This document shows positions 1 through 8,185 of a stretch of DNA of 12,063 nt, one piece after another. A model generated the notes under the pieces. The model was not told the origin of the DNA. It made no database searches and saw only the letters and a program-made list of their open reading frames with translations. Location: contig JBEKDL010000057.1 of NCBI GenBank assembly GCA_050014355.1, forward strand, positions 1-12,063, given 5' to 3'. Origin of the DNA: Fen-1077 sp050014355 (GTDB taxonomy: Bacteria; Chloroflexota; Dehalococcoidia; Dehalococcoidales; RBG-16-60-22). A program made the position numbers and the translations under genes. The number at the start of each line of letters is the position of its first letter. The first letter of the stretch is position 1.

Positions 1-3000
1 AGACCGCAGAGGAAAATGCCTTCCGTGGCGAAGTCCACCGGGCGCAGCTTGAGGTGCGCCTCGTTGAAGAATCCGTCGGCGTTAAGCGGCACCTTAAGCA
101 TATCGGCCAGCTTGCGATTCTCCTTAAGTGCGTCGATACCGGTGCTCAATACTACAGTATCTGCTTCGATTTCTATAGATTCGGGGAAGTCGGGGCTATT
201 GATGATCACGGTCAAATCGGCAGCACCGGTAATTACCGGGGGCGATTCTTTTTCATAGCGTATAAAGATGACGCCTGCTTCCCGCGCCTGTTTATAGTAT
301 TTTTCGCGGAAGCCGTAGGTGCGGATATCGCGGTAGAGCACATAAATATTGGCTTCAGGATACAGCTGCTTGATTTTCAGGGCATTTTTCACGGCCATGG
401 AGCAGCAGATACGGCTGCAATAGCGCCGCTCGTCGTTGCGGGAACCGGCGCACTGTATCATCACGATGTTGCGGTTATTCCTGCTAAAAGTCCCTTCGTA
501 AAGCGCCTTTTCCAGCTCAAGCTGGGTTACAATCTGCGGCGATTGGCCCAGCCGGAAGTCTTTGGTCAGCGCCGGGCTGGCGCCGGTGGCCACGATGATA
601 GCGCCGGCGGGCGTTTTAGCTTCCTTATCTTTTTCCGCCAGGGTTACCTCGAAGTTGCCCACGAAACCGGCGACATTTTTTACTTCGGAGTTGAGATGCA
701 ATTCGATATTCTGATTGCTTTCAACCCGTTTAATCAAATCATCGAGGAAGGTCTTGACTTCAGTGTGCTCAAGCGTGTAATGCACGTCCCGGAAATTGCC
801 TCCGAGACGGCCTGTTTTTTCGACGAGAACGGTCTTGAACCCCTGGTCGGCCAGGGCTAAAGCGGCCGTCATCCCGCTGACGCCTCCGCCGATGACCAGG
901 CCGGTCTGCGTCACGTCAAAATAAGAGCCCTGCAGGGGTTTTAAGCGCCGCGCCCGGGCGATGGACATTTTCACCAGCTCGATGGCCTTCTGCGTGGCGG
1001 CCTCCGGCACAGATGCGTGCACCCAGGAGCACTGGTCGCGGATATTGGCGAGCTCGAAGAGGTACTGGTTCAGGCCCGCCTCGCGCAGGGTATCGCGGAA
1101 GATGGGCTCGTGGGTGCGGGGGGTGCAGGACGCCACGACCACACGGTTAAGACGGTGCTCGTGAATCATATCGCGGATGTTGTTTAGACTGCTGTTCGAG
1201 CAGGTGAACATGGTATCGGCGGCAAAGACGACCCACGGCTCTTTAGCGGCTTCGTTTTTAACGCGTTCGACATCCACCACCGAGGAGATATTGTGGCCGC
1301 AGTGGCAGACGAACACGCCGATGCGGGGCGGCTCGTCGGTGGTATCGTGCTCATCCGGGTAGGATGCCTTCGTAATCAAGGTATGGCGCGATGGCGCAAG
1401 CAGCTCCATCGCCATGGAAGCGGCGGCGCTGGCCTGTGTGACTGTTTCAGGAATATCTTTTGGCTCTTGGAAAGACCCGGCGGTAAAGACACCGGCGCGC
1501 GATGTCGCCAGGGGCAGCAGCCTGTCGGTGGCGCAGAATCCGTATTCATTCAACTCGATGCCGAGCTGTTGCGCCGCCGCGGTTGCGGTCAACCCCGGCT
1601 CCATACCGACGGACAACACCACCAGGTCGAACTCCCGCTGGCTTAACTTGCCGCCATCGAGGAACTGTAATTTCAAATCTTTAGACCCGGGGACCTGCAG
1701 GACGCGGGAGGGGATACCTTTGATATAGCTTACGCCCTGCTGTTTCGCGCGCTCGTAATACTGGTCGAAGTCCTTGCCGTAAGCGCGGATGTCCATGTAG
1801 AAAACAGCCGCTTCAAGTCCCGGCAAATGGTCGGCGGCGACCAGCGCCTGCTTGGTGGAGACCATGCAGCAGACAGAAGAGCAGTACTCGTTACCGCAAC
1901 GGCTATCGCGCGAGCCGACGCACTGAATCCAGGCGACGCGCCGGGCAGGCTTGCTGTCCGAAGGGCGGATAACGCGTCCTTCGAATGGGCCGGAGGCGGA
2001 GAGCATGCGCTCGAACTGGACGCTGGTCAGCACGTTGGGATAGCGCCCGAAGCCGAACTCGCCCTTTTTCTCCGCGGCGAACTCGGTAAAGCCGGGCGTT
2101 AAAATAACCGCGCCGATATCCAGCTCCACCGTACGGTCTTTCATGCAGTGGTCGATGGCGCTCTGCTCGCAGGCTGTGACGCACTGCAAGCACTCGGAGC
2201 AGAGGGCACAGTTCAGACAGCGCTCCGCCTCGGCTAACGCGGCTTCCTCGCTAAGGCCTCCCTCGACCTCTTTAAAATTATCAACGCGTTCGGCGGCGGC
2301 TAGTGAACCGGCTACCGCGCGCGGCTTTTTCTCTTTACCTTTAGTGGCGGGCAATAGCTCTTGAGGCACGGGCCTAATCGTGGACTCGAAGCGGTCCTCG
2401 CGCATATCCGCGCCGTTGAGGTAGCGCGCTATCGACTCCGCGGCGCGTTTGCCCGCCGCCACCGCCTGGATGACCGAAGCCGGCCCGGAGACGGCATCGC
2501 CGCCGGCGAAGATACCTTTAACTGAAGTCTCCAGCGTGGCTGGGTCTGTCTTGATGCAGCCACGGTCCACGGTCAGTCCCGAATCAATCGTGCATTCTTT
2601 GTCTAGCGCCTGGCCGATAGCCACGATAATCGAGCCGGCTTCAAGCGATGTCCGGTTGTTATCATCGTAAACGGGGCTAAAGCGCCCTTTTTCATCATAG
2701 ACGCGGGCGCACCGTTTGAGCTCGATGCCGCTGACGGCGCCGTTGCCCAGCACGCGGCGAGGGCCCCAGCCGTTTTTAATCGCGATGCCTTCTTCCAGGG
2801 TGGCGGCGACCTCTTCCGGCAGGGCGGGCATCTCCTCGCGCTGCTCGAGGCAGACCATGGCAACGCTTTTCGCGCCAAGGCGCAGGGCGGTGCGCGCGCA
2901 ATCGACAGCGACGTTGCCCCCGCCGATGACGATGACTTTGCCGCTTAGCTTCGGTTTGTCTTTGCCGGCGGCCGCGCGCAGGAACTCCACGCCGTAAGTG

Positions 3001-4100
3001 ACGTTCGCCTTGTCCTCCCCCTCCACCCCCAGCTTGCGGCTGTTCTGTGTGCCCACGGAGAGGAAAACAGCGTCGTTTTCGCCGCGGATTTTATCGATGT
3101 GAATGTCGGTGCCAATGCGTGTGTTGTAAATAAAATTAACACCCTTGCGTCGGATAAGCTCGACCTCATGGTCGAGGATATTTTTCGGCAGGCGGTACTC
3201 CGGGATGCCCCAGCGCAACATACCGCCGGCGGCAGGGGAAGCTTCATAGACCGTTACCGCGACGCCGCGGTCGGCAAGGTCAGCGGCGGTGGTAAGACCG
3301 GCCGGCCCGGCGCCGATGACAGCCACCTTTTTCGCGCCGGGTGGAGGCGTCTTTTCTTCAGGCAAAGCGAGCTTGCCGGAGGCTATCATCTCCATCTCTT
3401 TATCGGAGGCGAATCTCTTTAACAATCTGATAGCCACCGCCTCATCGAGGGAGTTGCGCGTGCATTTAGCCTCGCAAGGATGGGTGCAGATGCGCCCGCA
3501 GATAGCCGATAGCGGGTTGCGCTCCCGGATGAGGTCCACCGCTTTAAGGTATTCCTTTTTCTTAATCAGCTGGACATACCCCTGGACGTTGATATTGGCC
3601 GGGCACTCCACCTTGCAGGGCGCATGCCCGTTTTTCAAAATGCCGAAGATATTGGGCGTGGCCTGCGGATAATACCTGGCGATGGCCTTGCGCGTGCCCA
3701 GGTTGCGGTCGAAGCGGTTGGGGATGTTTACCGGGCAGGCCTCCGTGCACTGGCCACACGCGGTGCACTTTTCCTCGCTTACATAGCGGGGGTGGATTTT
3801 TACGGTCGCCTTGAAATTGCCCGGCTCGCCCTTGAGGTCAGCGAGCTCCGCCAGGGTCAGTATTTTAATATTGATATTGCGCGCGCATTCCACCAGTTTG
3901 GGTGAAACAATACACGTGGCGCAATCGCCGGTAGGGAAGGTCTTATCGAGGCGCGCCATCATGCCACCGATAGCGGCCTCGCGCTCGACTAAATAGACTT
4001 TAAAACCGGCGTTGGCCAGGTCTAGCGACGCCTGGATACCGGCGATGCCCCCGCCCTGTACCAGCACCGCCCCGGTCTGCTTTTTATTGCTTTTAGTCAT
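1..4100 (-). CDS. hdrA: Giant HdrA-GltD-HdrA fusion flavoprotein, 3' end cut by window
   Basis: An open frame of 1366 codons from ATG 4100 with no stop before the left edge, so the C-terminus is missing. Order: an HdrA-type FAD fold with GGGIAG (16-21) and FPTGDCATCIVSPKLVEC (55-72); a ferredoxin motif C112, C115, C118, C122; a GltD-like module (about 155-570) with CKVECP, GRIC..PC..KC, FAD motif GAGPAG (263-268), NAD(P)H motif GGGNVAVD (393-400) and GGDAVSGP (533-540); a six-Cys segment (C628, C631, C634, C637, C640, C644); an HdrA core with IQCVGSR and CSSVCC (725-745); then a second HdrA from 926 with CHCGHN, ASCTPRTHEP, GGGVSG (1071-1076), IQCAGSR and CSRICC (1215-1233). HdrA is the flavin-based bifurcating subunit of HdrABC; the GltD module normally feeds NADPH electrons to GltB. 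Three dinucleotide-binding flavoprotein units in one chain is exceptional beside methanogen HdrA (about 650 residues), although large HdrA-like proteins occur in sulfate reducers. An AAGG site precedes the start by eight bases. Confidence 0.92.
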   Translation of the reverse strand, partial: MTKSNKKQTGAVLVQGGGIAGIQASLDLANAGFKVYLVEREAAIGGMMARLDKTFPTGDCATCIVSPKLVECARNINIKILTLAELADLKGEPGNFKATVKIHPRYVSEEKCTACGQCTEACPVNIPNRFDRNLGTRKAIARYYPQATPNIFGILKNGHAPCKVECPANINVQGYVQLIKKKEYLKAVDLIRERNPLSAICGRICTHPCEAKCTRNSLDEAVAIRLLKRFASDKEMEMIASGKLALPEEKTPPPGAKKVAVIGAGPAGLTTAADLADRGVAVTVYEASPAAGGMLRWGIPEYRLPKNILDHEVELIRRKGVNFIYNTRIGTDIHIDKIRGENDAVFLSVGTQNSRKLGVEGEDKANVTYGVEFLRAAAGKDKPKLSGKVIVIGGGNVAVDCARTALRLGAKSVAMVCLEQREEMPALPEEVAATLEEGIAIKNGWGPRRVLGNGAVSGIELKRCARVYDEKGRFSPVYDDNNRTSLEAGSIIVAIGQALDKECTIDSGLTVDRGCIKTDPATLETSVKGIFAGGDAVSGPASVIQAVAAGKRAAESIARYLNGADMREDRFESTIRPVPQELLPATKGKEKKPRAVAGSLAAAERVDNFKEVEGGLSEEAALAEAERCLNCALCSECLQCVTACEQSAIDHCMKDRTVELDIGAVILTPGFTEFAAEKKGEFGFGRYPNVLTSVQFERMLSASGPFEGRVIRPSDSKPARRVAWIQCVGSRDSRCGNEYCSSVCCMVSTKQALVAADHLPGLEAAVFYMDIRAYGKDFDQYYERAKQQGVSYIKGIPSRVLQVPGSKDLKLQFLDGGKLSQREFDLVVLSVGMEPGLTATAAAQQLGIELNEYGFCATDRLLPLATSRAGVFTAGSFQEPKDIPETVTQASAAASMAMELLAPSRHTLITKASYPDEHDTTDEPPRIGVFVCHCGHNISSVVDVERVKNEAAKEPWVVFAADTMFTCSNSSLNNIRDMIHEHRLNRVVVASCTPRTHEPIFRDTLREAGLNQYLFELANIRDQCSWVHASVPEAATQKAIELVKMSIARARRLKPLQGSYFDVTQTGLVIGGGVSGMTAALALADQGFKTVLVEKTGRLGGNFRDVHYTLEHTEVKTFLDDLIKRVESNQNIELHLNSEVKNVAGFVGNFEVTLAEKDKEAKTPAGAIIVATGASPALTKDFRLGQSPQIVTQLELEKALYEGTFSRNNRNIVMIQCAGSRNDERRYCSRICCSMAVKNALKIKQLYPEANIYVLYRDIRTYGFREKYYKQAREAGVIFIRYEKESPPVITGAADLTVIINSPDFPESIEIEADTVVLSTGIDALKENRKLADMLKVPLNADGFFNEAHLKLRPVDFATEGIFLCG

Positions 4101-4112
4101 ATTTCTAACCTT

Positions 4113-4979
4113 TTATACTTTTAATGCCCGGAAGACTGCCTTAGGCGGCACCATCAGGCGCTGGCAGCCCAGCTCCTCGGGCGAGATACCCAGGCATAGT
4201 CCGATAAGCTGGGTAATGTAAAGCACTGGCATGTCATAGGCTTTGCCGGATTTTTTGGCCATATCCTGCTGCCTCAAGTCCAGGCTGGTCTGGCACATCG
4301 GGCAGGCGACGGTGATGCAATCCGCCCCGGCAGCCCGGGCCATCTCGATAATCGCGGCAGAGCGCGCCACGGTGATATCGGTGCGCGTAAGGTTCAGAGC
4401 GCCGCCGCAGCATTCGACTTTACCCGGCCACTCCAGGCTTTCGCCGCCAACGGCATCGACAAGGTTTTCCAGGATGGTCGGATTTTCCGGGTCGTCCAGG
4501 CCGGTAGCTTCAGGCGGCCGGAGAAGATAACATCCGTAGTAGCAGGCGACCTTCAGGCCGCGCAAGGGCCGTTTCACGGCTTTTTTCAGCTTCGCCAGAC
4601 CGACATCTTGGGACAGAACCTCGATAAAATGGCGCACGGGGACCGAACCATCATAGCTTTCTCCAAGTAAAGCGCCGACGCTTTCGCGCATGGCCGGGGA
4701 ATTAACGACCTCGTAGTTGGCTGCTTTCGAGCGGTTATAGCAGGCGGCGCAGTTGACCACCATGTCCAGGCCCATTTCTTTAGCCAGCACCAGGTTAGCC
4801 GCCGCCAGCGAAGCGGCCAGAGCGCGGTCGGTCTGGTGTGCCGCGCTGGCACCGCAGCAAGTCCAGCCCTTGATTTCCTGCAGCTCGATACCCAGCGCTT
4901 TGGCTACCGCCAGGCACGACTCGTGCATGTCGCGGGCGGTGGAATGGGCGGAGCAGCCGGGGTAATAAGCGTATTTCAT
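4113..4979 (-). CDS. hdrB: Heterodisulfide reductase subunit B-like protein (two CCG domains)
   Basis: A 288-residue protein of usual HdrB length. In methanogens HdrB binds two non-cubane [4Fe-4S] clusters that split the CoM-S-S-CoB disulfide. Both CCG-domain ligand sets are complete: C9, C41-C42, C77, C80, and C150 (with C146 nearby), C190-C191, C226, C229. Recognisable strings are YYPGC, WTCCGA, NCAACYN, CYYGCY, VECCGG and ACPMCQ. With every ligand kept, it should be a working disulfide or thiol redox subunit, but a bacterium of this type is not expected to use CoM/CoB, so its substrate is unknown. In acetogens HdrB in MetVF-HdrABC complexes likewise has no settled substrate. ATG start overlaps the hdrC stop (ATGA), with an AGGA-type site in the end of hdrC. 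TAA lies 12 bases before hdrA. Confidence 0.95.
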   Translation of the reverse strand: MKYAYYPGCSAHSTARDMHESCLAVAKALGIELQEIKGWTCCGASAAHQTDRALAASLAAANLVLAKEMGLDMVVNCAACYNRSKAANYEVVNSPAMRESVGALLGESYDGSVPVRHFIEVLSQDVGLAKLKKAVKRPLRGLKVACYYGCYLLRPPEATGLDDPENPTILENLVDAVGGESLEWPGKVECCGGALNLTRTDITVARSAAIIEMARAAGADCITVACPMCQTSLDLRQQDMAKKSGKAYDMPVLYITQLIGLCLGISPEELGCQRLMVPPKAVFRALKV

Positions 4980-5545
4980 TGGCTCTTTCCTTTTGATTTG
5001 GCAATACCGGCAAATATCTTTTTCACCTTGCTTTTATCCGCGCCGGAGGGCGGTAAAACGGCCATTTTGCCTTTCTTCAACATGGTTGGGAACTTGTCCA
5101 TATCGTCCATGAGCTTGCCAGCGCCCAGCTTATAGGCGGCAATCATGCGGAGGTCGTAAGAGCGCCCGTAGGCCTTGACCGTATCCAGGAAGAGACGGTT
5201 GAAAAGCGGCGCGTTGCCCTCTGGTCTGGCCATGCCTTTCTCTAACGCAACGGCGCGCAGGGCGTCTATAATCCCGGCGAAATTAATCTCGTTGGGGCAG
5301 CGGGCATAGCAGGTCTCGCAGGAGAGGCAGGTCCAGACGAGGTCGCTCTGCAACAGCTCATCGCCGGCCCCGAGCTGCAAGCGGCGGATAATCTCCGACG
5401 GCGGCGACGAGACCAGCCCCGCTACCGGGCAGCCGATGGAGCACTTCTGGCACTGGTAGCACGCAGACAGGTCTACTTCCGCCCGCTGTTCGATTGTGGC
5501 TCGGAGACTTTCACCGGACGGCTGTTTTTTAATTTTTATCGTCAT
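4976..5545 (-). CDS. hdrC: Heterodisulfide reductase subunit C-like iron-sulfur protein
   Basis: Encodes 189 residues from ATG 5545. Two classic [4Fe-4S] motifs are plain: C29-x2-C32-x2-C35-x3-C39-Pro and C73-x2-C76-x2-C79-x3-C83-Pro, with the HdrC-like stretch CYQCQKCSIGCPV and the CLSCETCYARCP repeat. HdrC carries electrons between HdrA and the disulfide-reducing HdrB in a cytoplasmic complex. There is no membrane segment, unlike the HdrE-coupled membrane systems. The tail (about 145-189) is Lys-rich (KKGK, KSKVKK, AKSKGK). The frame also opens at a TTG three codons earlier, but an AGGG lies nine bases before ATG 5545 and directly abuts the TTG, so ATG is preferred. It follows the amidotransferase gene by 18 bases and overlaps hdrB as ATGA. 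Confidence 0.93.
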   Translation of the reverse strand: MTIKIKKQPSGESLRATIEQRAEVDLSACYQCQKCSIGCPVAGLVSSPPSEIIRRLQLGAGDELLQSDLVWTCLSCETCYARCPNEINFAGIIDALRAVALEKGMARPEGNAPLFNRLFLDTVKAYGRSYDLRMIAAYKLGAGKLMDDMDKFPTMLKKGKMAVLPPSGADKSKVKKIFAGIAKSKGKSQ

Positions 5546-5563
5546 AGTTCTCAACCCTGAAAT

Positions 5564-8185
5564 TTATTCGTCGGACTCTTCGCCGGCGACACCCAGCGCC
5601 GCCAGCTTGACCGGGGCCACTTTACGGTAGACCTCCGACGGCTGGCGCAATTCACCGTTCACGGTCAGGAGGTCATTCACCTTGATACCGAAAAGCCGCT
5701 CGTTTTCCTGGAGATACGGCAAAATCACTTCCCAATCAGCGTCGGTCACTTTAAAGAAATGGCCGCCGTTGAGCTGCTGGCCCACGACCGTTTTATGCGG
5801 GTCGCGGATGTAAATGGCGCCGCCGGAGGCGAGCGAGAATATGTTGCTGCCCGCGTACGGCTCCTTCAGCGGGGCGACGTTACCGGCATCATCGAAAGCG
5901 ATTCCGTTCAGGATAACGAAGCCACCACCGCTGAAGACATCGCCGGCCATGAAGGACTCGGCGAGGAAGTCCAGGCAGGTGCCGTTAATGACCACTCTCG
6001 GCCGGCCCACGGAGTTGATGAGCGGCCGCCCGGCGGCGTTCCCCAGCACGTAAACGGCGCCTCCCTTTGCGCCGTACAAGAAGGTCTGCCCGGTATCTCC
6101 GTGGATTACCAGCTTACCGGTCTTGATAATCTGCCCCACCTGGTCCTGGGTATTACCGTGCACGGTGATGGTCAGCCCGTCGAGGCCGGAGCCAAGGTAG
6201 TCCCCGGCGCTGTCATAAACATCGATGGTGACCCCTTCCGTTTCCGGACCGAGGCCGCAGCCGGCAAACCGCTGACCGGCGCAGTTGAAGCTGATGAAAT
6301 GGCGCCAGCCCTTGAAATAAGCGTCCATGACCAGCGCCGCGTCGCAATCGATGCCCTCCGCCGGGAACCCCCGGGTATCGATAACCAGGGTGGTCTCGCC
6401 GGCAAGCGGGGCACGCAGGTCCTGACGGGCGGCATAATTAATGAGGCGGTAAGCGCCCGACGCCGTTCCATCCAGCGCGGGCAGGCTGCCGAACAACTGG
6501 CGCAGCGCTTCTCTGACGATATACACGATATGTTTGCGTTTCTTATCGCCGGTGGCATAGCGGCGGTCGTTGAGGAGCGTCAGGGTCTCGATAGCGGCGG
6601 CGGTGAGCGCCGGCTCCTCCGCAAATGAAACGACCGATTCACAGGCGGCGCGGAAGTCTGCCAGCGACCAGGCGGGGACTTTTTCACGGAGGTATTCGTA
6701 AGCCGCCTGTCCGCCGGCCTCCAGGCTCCGGCGCAGGTTCACATCGATATCTTTTATCACGGGGGAGGGGCTAACATTCAGAGATGAAGCGCCCGTCTCT
6801 TGGCCGGACGGTAAACGTACCGGTACGCCGAATTTATCGGTGCAGGACATCCGGTATTTGCCTGTCCTGTCCTTTTCCAGCGAAAAAATGAAAGAGCCGC
6901 CGTCCGTGTGGCTGCCGCCGCGCGCATTCCAGTAGCGGTCGGCGACCGGGCAGATACGGCCGTCTTCTTTGGCCATGCTTAAAAGGGTGGCATCTATCGC
7001 CTGCTTTTCCGAGGCAATCAGCCCCACCTGCACCTCGCCGTCAGCGAAAGCGAAGACCTGCGGGCGCAGCATGGCCGTATCGGTGATGCCGATAAGCTGG
7101 AACCTCTTTTTTTCCGGCAGATTGCGGGCGATGATGAAAAACCAGGGGCCGTCCGGCGAGGCGTGGATATGCGTCGCCTGGATAGCGCGGTATAAAGACT
7201 GTTTATCGCGCGGCAGCCGGTCGAAGTCCAGTTCGGAGGTCGGCGCGAGGGCTTCGATAATGTATTCCAGAGGATAACCGTAAGTCCGGTCCAGCAGGTC
7301 GAACAGTAGAACGGAAACCTCGGTATCCGTGAGGAACTGCGGGTAGATATGGCGCTGGGCCAGGTACTCGCACACGGAATAATAGTTGGCGAAGTCGCCG
7401 TTATGCACCAGCGCCGTGTTCAAAGCCCCGAAGGGGTGAGCGCCGCCGGGATGCCAGACGCGCCCCTTGGTCGGGAAGCGCTGATGGGCAATCCAGACAT
7501 ACGCTTTAAGGTCGTTGATTTTGTAATAGTCCGTGATGGCCTCGGCGTAACCGACTACCTTCAGAATCATGATATTCTTGCCATAGGACATAACGAAGGC
7601 TTTTTTCTCGCCCAGCGAGGCGTAATACTCCTGGTTCAGCCGGATGCTCTGCTGGTTTAAAAACTCGCCTTCCGCCTCCGCGCGGGTAAGCTCTGACAGG
7701 TTGTTTTTCGCCACGAATGAATCCAGAGCATCCGATTTGGGACGGAGGAAATAGCGCCGGACATCCGGCGGTTTCGCCTCCAGTATCGGTATGGACTTCC
7801 AGTCCGCGATGGTCTCCAACTGGTCGGATTTGACCACCTCGAAATAGGGCGTAATGTATTTCTCTTCCATTTCACGGACGATGCCCGTGTCCAGGAAAGC
7901 GATATGCACCATGTAATAGTTATCGAGGACGTCCTGCGTAACGCCGAGCTGACCGGGGACAAACCCCAGCGCCGCGATGCCGCCGCCCTTACCGTTACCG
8001 CGGTTGTGCATCTGCTTGGACGGCTCGTGGATATGCCGGGCCGCGACCGGCTCGGTGGCGCAGAAGCCCACCACGCCGCAGCCGCCTTCCTCCTCGCCCT
8101 TGTACGATGTAGGGAAGGGCAGGTTGATAGACTCGTTAAGTCTTTGACGCGAGGCTATTAATTTGTCTAACAGTTCGTTATTCAT
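5564..8185 (-). CDS. Glutamate synthase class II glutamine amidotransferase fused to GXGXG domain (GltB1-GltB3)
   Basis: An 873-residue protein supplying the two glutamate synthase parts missing from the FMN protein. The N-terminal class II glutamine amidotransferase, about residues 36-420, hydrolyses glutamine to release ammonia. Seen are GGCGVVG with the candidate nucleophile Cys36, HNRGNGKGGGI (60-70), AHQRFPTKG (233-241), HNGDF (261-265, oxyanion Asn262-Gly263) and TDTEV (286-290). The catalytic Cys of this class must be N-terminal, so a 35-residue propeptide would have to be removed, as in bacterial GltB. A linker of about 470-600 is helical in character. The C-terminus (about 600-840) is the GXGXG beta-helix with GCGLG, HGNTQ, HGDTGQ, YGAKGG and GDVFSGGGF, which lines the ammonia tunnel in GltB. 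ATG start overlapping the previous stop as ATGA; TAA lies 18 bases before hdrC. The split layout resembles archaeal-type glutamate synthases more than the one-chain E. coli GltB. Confidence 0.9.
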   Translation of the reverse strand: MNNELLDKLIASRQRLNESINLPFPTSYKGEEEGGCGVVGFCATEPVAARHIHEPSKQMHNRGNGKGGGIAALGFVPGQLGVTQDVLDNYYMVHIAFLDTGIVREMEEKYITPYFEVVKSDQLETIADWKSIPILEAKPPDVRRYFLRPKSDALDSFVAKNNLSELTRAEAEGEFLNQQSIRLNQEYYASLGEKKAFVMSYGKNIMILKVVGYAEAITDYYKINDLKAYVWIAHQRFPTKGRVWHPGGAHPFGALNTALVHNGDFANYYSVCEYLAQRHIYPQFLTDTEVSVLLFDLLDRTYGYPLEYIIEALAPTSELDFDRLPRDKQSLYRAIQATHIHASPDGPWFFIIARNLPEKKRFQLIGITDTAMLRPQVFAFADGEVQVGLIASEKQAIDATLLSMAKEDGRICPVADRYWNARGGSHTDGGSFIFSLEKDRTGKYRMSCTDKFGVPVRLPSGQETGASSLNVSPSPVIKDIDVNLRRSLEAGGQAAYEYLREKVPAWSLADFRAACESVVSFAEEPALTAAAIETLTLLNDRRYATGDKKRKHIVYIVREALRQLFGSLPALDGTASGAYRLINYAARQDLRAPLAGETTLVIDTRGFPAEGIDCDAALVMDAYFKGWRHFISFNCAGQRFAGCGLGPETEGVTIDVYDSAGDYLGSGLDGLTITVHGNTQDQVGQIIKTGKLVIHGDTGQTFLYGAKGGAVYVLGNAAGRPLINSVGRPRVVINGTCLDFLAESFMAGDVFSGGGFVILNGIAFDDAGNVAPLKEPYAGSNIFSLASGGAIYIRDPHKTVVGQQLNGGHFFKVTDADWEVILPYLQENERLFGIKVNDLLTVNGELRQPSEVYRKVAPVKLAALGVAGEESDE

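Noticed and set aside
54..860. Plus-strand open frame of 268 codons
   Set aside because: It lies antisense to the second HdrA domain, whose motifs (GGGVSG, IQCAGSR, CSRICC) are unambiguous. The plus-strand product has no recognisable domain.
5546..5554. TTG 5554 as the hdrC start
   Set aside because: The only purine-rich site (AGGG) abuts this TTG with no spacing, whereas it is nine bases from ATG 5545.
5759..6628. Plus-strand open frame of 289 codons
   Set aside because: It is antisense to the GXGXG and linker part of the glutamate synthase protein. A GC-rich third-position pattern explains it, and no family feature is visible.
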